Below the pieces are notes generated by a model. The model was not told the DNA's origin. It worked only from the letters and a program-made list of their open reading frames with translations, and did not search any database. From NCBI GenBank assembly GCA_012064415.1, contig SSNU01000063.1:1025739-1089738 (forward strand): a stretch of 64,000 bases of DNA, read 5' to 3'. Numbering within the stretch: position 1 is the first letter of the stretch; each line of letters begins with the position of its first letter. This document shows positions 60,501-64,000 of this stretch, in pieces. The stretch is from Gyrodactylus bullatarudis (lineage: Eukaryota > Platyhelminthes > Monogenea > Gyrodactylidea > Gyrodactylidae). A program made the translations under genes and the position numbers.

Positions 60501-62636
60501 GGGGAATAAATGTGAAATTGAGCCAAAATCTATTTCGATTTCGAAGCTTGAAATTGTCTGAAATGGGAAATCAAGTAAACAAGATTAAAATTCCAACAAT
60601 TAGCAAGAAAAATTCACATGAAAAGCAGACGATTCAGATAAATACAATTCTATCAACCAATTATTTTATAAAGCAACCAATGAATATTTCTTTCTCCGAA
60701 AATGAATCCCACACAGTAAGTTTAGAATAAATTTATAAAAAATATTACGCTTATTATTATACTCTATTCAGATCATTTATTCAAATATAAACTTAATAAA
60801 GGAAAAATTTTCAAATAATTCAAAATGGTCTAAAGTTTCTTCTCAAATGATTAATTTAAGTCGAGAAAAATGATTCTTTTTACAAGATAATAAAGTGTTT
60901 AAAAATATTCTTTTGTTGGGTGAGACTATTCAAACAACAAGAATCATTATAATGAAACTTAACTCATTATTACTACAATAGCAACTAAAAGCATCTTTAT
61001 TCATCTTTTTTTTAACTCACGAATCTTTAGTAGGAGGAGAATGTTTTCTTCAAAACTCAAATCAAGTTTAAACTTAATTTTTTGCAAAGATGGGTTTTAT
61101 CTCTTGAAGAAATATAAATCATCAGAAATTAAGATTGATAAATAGGTTTCAAATATATTTATTACTTTGAAATTTCTTAAGACTTCATTATTTAAGGATA
61201 TTATTGAATCAATGTCAGTCAATCTTTTATTACAACGAGACATTGAAGAAATCGACCATATAAGAAAGTCAAACCGCAACAAAATTCCCAATGTAAATTT
61301 AAACCCAACTGATCTAAAGAGATCTATTAGCATAACAGATGCCCGTGATACTGAAATCATAGAAGAGGTTTATTTTGATAAGCAACAGATTTTCAACACT
61401 ACATATTTCACACTCCGTTTAAATGGACCGAAATCCAAACCCTTGATTACATCCCTTTGTGATAATGATCCACCAAGTGTCATACAAATTCGTTTATCTC
61501 CATTAATCCTAAAGCTTAATGAAGCCATTGGAAAACAATCAGCTGACATGTTTGCGAAGATATCCACGTCTAAAGTTCAGGTCCCAGAAGATGCTTCTGG
61601 GACTACAAAATTCATTGCCTTCACTGAACTTGACATTAACTCGTACTATCAACATCCTCTTGGAAAAATGCGTAAAGCTATTGAACCAGGCTGGCTGAGC
61701 AAGCAAGAAAAAAATGACAAGATCACTATAAAAGGAAAAAAGAGTGAGCCAAAAATAATCAAAGCTTTTGATTTGAATTTTTGAAATCTCTAATTGAATA
61801 ACTGAGGCCAACATCTCAGCAAGTTTTAAAATAATGATGCATAAATAAATTCTAGAAAAATATTCTTTTTTTTCAGAAAAGGATACAAATATTGTAATTA
61901 CAAATTTTGTGGAGGGAACTATAGATGTGAAATGCTTCGAAGTAATTTTTGAATTGCCAAAAAACTTTACCAAAACTGTGCTGCGTTTACAAAACCAGTC
62001 GAAAGTGAAAGAGCGTCGAGTAGTCAACTCAACTCATAAGGAATTATCTTCAAAAAGTAGTCCCAACGATCACTCGAAAGAGAATAAGAATTTTTGGGAT
62101 ACTTTCTTCAAGAGTATTACATCTGGAAATAATTTTGCTTATGACGATTACAAAGATAACGAATGCATCACATGGAGCTATATAAGATCAACATTCCATG
62201 CAAAATTCACGAACATTACCATGAATGAGAAAAGGGTCCAAGTATGACTTTTCTTGCAATCTTTACTCAATCTATTCAATTCTTATACGAATTCTTTTTC
62301 CTAGTTGAATTTGGAAATTAGAGACATTCCAATTTGCCAGAAGATTTTTGTTCAACATCGAAATGGAACGGCTGGTTGGGAATCATTCATTGAAGCAAGT
62401 CAGCCTATCTCGAATAAACCAAAAAATGAATTCAATGTCCGCAATGACGGTCAACCATGGACATTAAACTTTGAAGTATTCTGTACTTCGATAGAAATGT
62501 CAAAAAAACTTCGAAATTTCATGCTTAAAAATAACAAGAACGGATTCAATAGAACATTTTCAGACTTGCTTAAGGAACCTCCACCAGTAGATAAATCTAA
62601 CCTGGCAGACTATCTGAAAAAAGATGATTTTATCGC
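42513..62636 (+). CDS. VPS13-like (chorein-domain) bridge-like lipid transfer protein, 3' end outside window
   Basis: At least 27 exons, phase-consistent throughout, give about 2261 codons so far: 42513-42591, 42618-42670, 42702-42888, 42913-43133, 43166-43262, 43528-43724, 43920-44336, 49500-49572, 49629-49645, 49709-49884, 50037-50295, 50386-50651, 51126-51334, 51389-51488, 51861-51970, 52032-52281, 53603-53781, 54832-55151, 55747-55979, 57243-57562, 58433-58656, 59049-59147, 59206-59706, 59777-60715, 61182-61743, 61877-62241, 62305-62636 (donor GTAAGT). The N-terminus fits the chorein/VPS13 entry domain: LSWSIWDIGFEVKDVKI, then IPLEIHYGKIGFLSVSLR, then FILDDLAIYLF, VNISLDLYQ and DLWHFAIKTII (cf. 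WWxYAI). Such proteins form long hydrophobic grooves moving lipids between organelles. The later part is too diverged to match a subfamily. Exon 9 is 17 nt; introns 1-4 are 26, 31, 24 and 32 nt. Intron 7 (5.2 kb) contains two transposons. Confidence 0.62.
45469..47474 (-). mobile_element. Full-length piggyBac transposon
   Basis: This 2.0-kb element is flanked by TTAA at 45465-45468 and 47475-47478, the obligatory piggyBac target. The terminal inverted repeats are CCCTCATCCGATAA (left) and its near-complement TTATTGGTTGAGGG (right), 12 of 14 positions matching. One long transposase frame runs on the minus strand. A perfect 16-bp palindrome GGGTTCAATTGAACCC lies at 47251-47266, near the 5' end of the transposase. 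It is inserted in intron 7 of the VPS13-like gene, antisense to it. Confidence 0.95.
45537..47258 (-). CDS. piggyBac transposase
   Basis: The open frame of 573 codons encodes a DDD transposase. Catalytic Asp residues are D263 (TVDEQLMSFRGR), D341 (VIADNFFST) and D438 (TKGGVDVLDQL), the canonical three blocks. An acidic Ser/Asp/Glu-rich N-terminus precedes them. The C-terminus is a cysteine-rich domain (CAFCDRKKDKKSRKICENC, then CPDH and CTEC) that binds the terminal repeats in this family. The AATAAA for this gene overlaps its stop codon. Residues before about 50 look atypical for piggyBac. A different frame offers MSCSDDNLFSSIEILSKSS at about 47165-47110, more like a normal N-terminus, so a single-base indel or a tiny intron near 47115 may separate the true start from the main frame. 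The core is undamaged. Confidence 0.92.
   Translation of the reverse strand: MNPIVTNLIFHWLMSHFELYTIVLNHSYQSQCLVQTIIFSLVSKFCQNLPSDESDEPSSHENEDDFSNIIHQDSSTDEDPDSSLLTVSTKNQSNILVSKYGTYTYTSEPPTVTKTKIANICKFKPGLTNISRKAITKLDFFTLLIDDIMLGDIVKYTNMFITSEKAKIPEISDMELKKWIGICIYFGVSKQKHMDLAELWTDEYYSAKIKPVMSYNRFIRFDDKCSRDTGSSRDKIAPIRYVFEAFLCNSQKSYTPSDQITVDEQLMSFRGRLKFKIYLPLKPAKYGIKIWAACDSKNSYLLNVQVYCGKEGKSVDKYQGSRVVRELTHPFLNKGRTVIADNFFSTIDLAKYLKSKNTTYVGTVRKNRTFLPKEFQLAKISEGLRQYIFEDDVTLFRFGQKKNKPVLLMSSLHREKDDNAFKLPEVIEYYNSTKGGVDVLDQLVGNYSCRRKTYRWPLSFFWHMLDIAAYNAYILYMLKWPLECNKKKSRRFFLKQLADELMMESDIKSSNKRELEELFTHESARKKRKVESSQGRCAFCDRKKDKKSRKICENCEKFVCPDHSSIICTECNK
47778..49196 (-). mobile_element. Long-TIR MULE carrying an N-terminal transposase domain
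   Basis: The inverted arms run from TAGAGCCTAATACCTGGGG at 47778 to about 48153, and from about 48902 to the mirrored end at 49196. The flanks GGCCATATT (47769-47777) and GGCAATATA (49197-49205) agree at 7 of 9 positions, which fits an aged 9-bp MULE target duplication. The left arm holds about six copies of a TAGCCCC module, often within CCAAAAGTAGCCCCAA, against about three in the right arm, accounting for its extra ~80 nt. The centre encodes a DNA-binding domain only. Located in intron 7 of the VPS13-like gene. Confidence 0.82.
48211..48717 (-). CDS. MULE transposase N-terminal DNA-binding domain (FLYWCH/WRKY-GCM1-like)
   Basis: The minus-strand frame of 168 codons encodes a compact Cys/His domain (residues about 15-75: FKVKKNNDKCYIWICTVKDC, then GILYLTSFKSHSC), with the spacing of the zinc-binding domains found at the N-terminus of many MULE transposases. 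About 90 residues of helical, Lys/Asp-rich sequence follow. No DDE catalytic core and no SWIM finger are present. The frame is undamaged, so it may encode a stand-alone DNA-binding protein, or simply be a young internal deletion derivative. Confidence 0.62.
   Translation of the reverse strand: MTSPTVGSSYSSKEDAKKFIQNYSIVTQKSFKVKKNNDKCYIWICTVKDCEDFVRFSQRKNGILYLTSFKSHSCIVNSCKVKSNELKRILTPYKFNIEKFTPQSGVNIAKSEFVIDTNYKTVRRSLKYLEDSDDNKILNSFVKLESFIIWNNVSNPDSVLEFKDEKRR
57704..58378. mobile_element. Large palindromic MITE, ~675 bp
   Basis: The two arms of about 250 bp (57704-57955 and 58130-58378) are nearly perfect inverted copies, beginning TTGATATGAAGTTGGGAATC on the left and mirrored on the right. 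Because of the symmetry both strands carry the same ~80-codon open frame, which I take as non-coding. This is the best-preserved member of a family with relics at about 140-200, 2690-2715, 15215-15560 and 23640-23900. It lies in intron 20 of the VPS13-like gene. Confidence 0.85.
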
Positions 62637-63704
62637 GTAAGTGAATCCAGCTGAGCAATTTTCAAAAATATCTGAGCTAAACTCCTTAAATTTTCTATCC
62701 ATGCATTTATAAAATTTTTTGACTAACAAAAAAGCTAATTAAAAGGTTTATCGCAACCAATGGAAGCAGAATGTGTTCCTATCCTTGGGACTGTGTGAAA
62801 TTACACTTTTGTACCTAGCTACATAAAAAAAATATTTTTTAATTTGGGAAAACTGCGCAAAGAAAATGCATAACACCTAAAAATTATTTAAATAATACTG
62901 CAACCGAAGAAAAACCGAGGGACTTACAGCATTTTTTATGTGTATTAGAGAGAGTCAAATTTTTTAACATCCGGATGTGCAGAGCTCATTTTAAAGAGAA
63001 TTTTTCAACCTAAAAAAGTTCTTATTAAAGCATATACACTTCTCCACCAGTTTTGGTGCTCGAGAAAGCACACACCCTGTTTTTGACTGTTATTTGACAA
63101 GTATTTGAAAAATTATCTTTTGTGCAAATTTTTTCATTTTTCCGGTTTTTGGTCTCATTTTGTAGAGAAATTTATCCTGATTCGATCTGTACCACTAAAC
63201 CCTATTTCGTCTTGTTTGAAAAAAATTAAAAATAAAATCAGATTTTTCAATGGAGAAATTAATTCGTCATCTTGACTTGTGTATTTTTGATAATTACACT
63301 CTTTAATTACTAATTACACTTAAGTCACAAAAACTACAAACTGTATGTTAACGTACACTGAGTAATTACAGGTTTAACTCTCCACGACCAAAACAAAAAT
63401 CAATAAAGATTTCTTGGCTTTTTTTAATCCACTAATTTAGGTTTTTTTCTTTAATTTCATTGGTCGATTCCAATGAGTAATTGACCTTTGAATTTTTTTT
63501 CACTTTCCAACATGCGAGCATACAATACATACTCTTATATTCAATTTTCTTCATTAATTACCTCATAACTAATATTGAAAGGGGTTTGACACCTAGTGAT
63601 AACATTGTGTAATGAAATAAATAGCAGAATTTTCCAAAAAAATAGCAAAAAAATAGCATTTTGAAAATGAAATATACTACTTTTGAGTAAATTTAAAAAA
63701 TAAT
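62637..63704. other. Intron (presumed) of VPS13-like gene with MITE relic
   Basis: After the donor at 62637 I find no further exon before the window end. Around 63035-63090, 'ccagttttggtg' and 'gcacacaccctgtttttgac' resemble the left arm of the MITE at 28218-28461. Confidence 0.5.
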
Positions 63705-64000
63705 TCAATCTAAAATTCTATTGTTATAAAATATAAAATATTTTTTGATATTATCTTCTTTGAAATTCTTCTGACTATTGTAAAAGTACTTCAACTTCGA
63801 AAAAGCTCTTTCTACTGGCACTGAAGTAGGATTTGACTCCTTGAGAATGTTGTACATTCTAGGGCTGATATAATTTTTTGACATTCGAATTATATCTTCA
63901 GCGTCATTCTTCTCCAGTCTCTCTGCAATGTATTCCTTTATTTTGAAAGGATCTTCTTTAAAATCCAAATTCTTTATGGCATGATAGGCTTCGTAGAGAG
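63705..64000 (-). pseudogene. hAT transposase C-terminal dimerisation domain (cut by window edge)
   Basis: The minus-strand frame ends with SVPVERAFSKLKYFYNSQKN followed by FKEDNIKKYFIFYNN and a stop. This is the conserved C-terminal hAT dimerisation block (VERxFSxxK, then a helix ending in YxN). The open frame continues upstream toward the window edge (LDFKEDPFKIKEYIAERLEK), so more of the transposase probably lies beyond 64000. Whether it is intact cannot be seen. It is distinct from the broken copy at 13244-14176. Confidence 0.8.

Noticed and set aside
61097..62027. Long minus-strand open frames over the VPS13-like 3' exons
   Set aside because: They are antisense shadows of exons 25-26, whose frames and splice sites are mutually consistent on the plus strand.

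Overview
This is eukaryotic, almost certainly animal, nuclear DNA. It is strongly AT-rich by eye. Its genes are split by GT-AG introns, and transposable elements fill the spaces between and inside genes. The species cannot be fixed. One intron class is extremely short (24-37 nt), other introns reach 16 kb, and one gene is built of tiny frame-symmetric exons. That mixture is reminiscent of flatworms and some other small invertebrates, but this is only a lead.

Layout. 1-3000: a small single-exon membrane protein gene and repeat debris. 3008-4544: a complete Tc1/Tc3-type transposon. 4847-6311 (+): an FBXO47 orthologue. It converges on the SRP receptor alpha subunit gene at 6442-8587 (-). The SRP receptor gene stands head-to-head, 217 bp apart, with a 13-exon single-pass immunoglobulin-superfamily receptor (8805-33572, +). 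That receptor's first intron is 16.2 kb and holds decayed hAT, mariner, MULE and MITE copies. Two later introns carry a LINE and a MULE that end almost exactly at the 3' splice sites. 34299-34913 (+): a small secreted Gly/Pro/Met-rich protein. 35-39.5 kb: a TE cluster (palindromic element with a tRNA-like core, LINE tails, a MULE with a perfect 9-bp target duplication). 40290-41536 (+): a Pro/Tyr/Gly-rich protein encoded by symmetric mini-exons. 41815-42360 (-): a small coiled-coil protein. It is divergent from a large VPS13-like (chorein / bridge-like lipid-transfer) gene that starts at 42513 and runs off the right end. That gene's 5.2-kb intron 7 hosts a full-length piggyBac and a third MULE. 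A hAT transposase tail lies at the right edge.

How the genes relate. They are unrelated housekeeping or cell-surface genes rather than an operon. They cover ER protein targeting (SRPRA), F-box/meiotic regulation (FBXO47), inter-organelle lipid transport (VPS13-like), cell-surface recognition (Ig receptor) and secreted low-complexity proteins. Exon boundaries were derived by hand from splice signals and reading-frame continuity. In the FBXO47, SRPRA, Ig receptor, mini-exon and coiled-coil models the exon lengths sum to an exact multiple of three. The most notable signals are the 24-26 nt introns shared by four genes, the symmetric mini-exon gene, the three MULEs that carry only pieces of a transposase, and the TE insertions that abut or replace splice-acceptor sequence.
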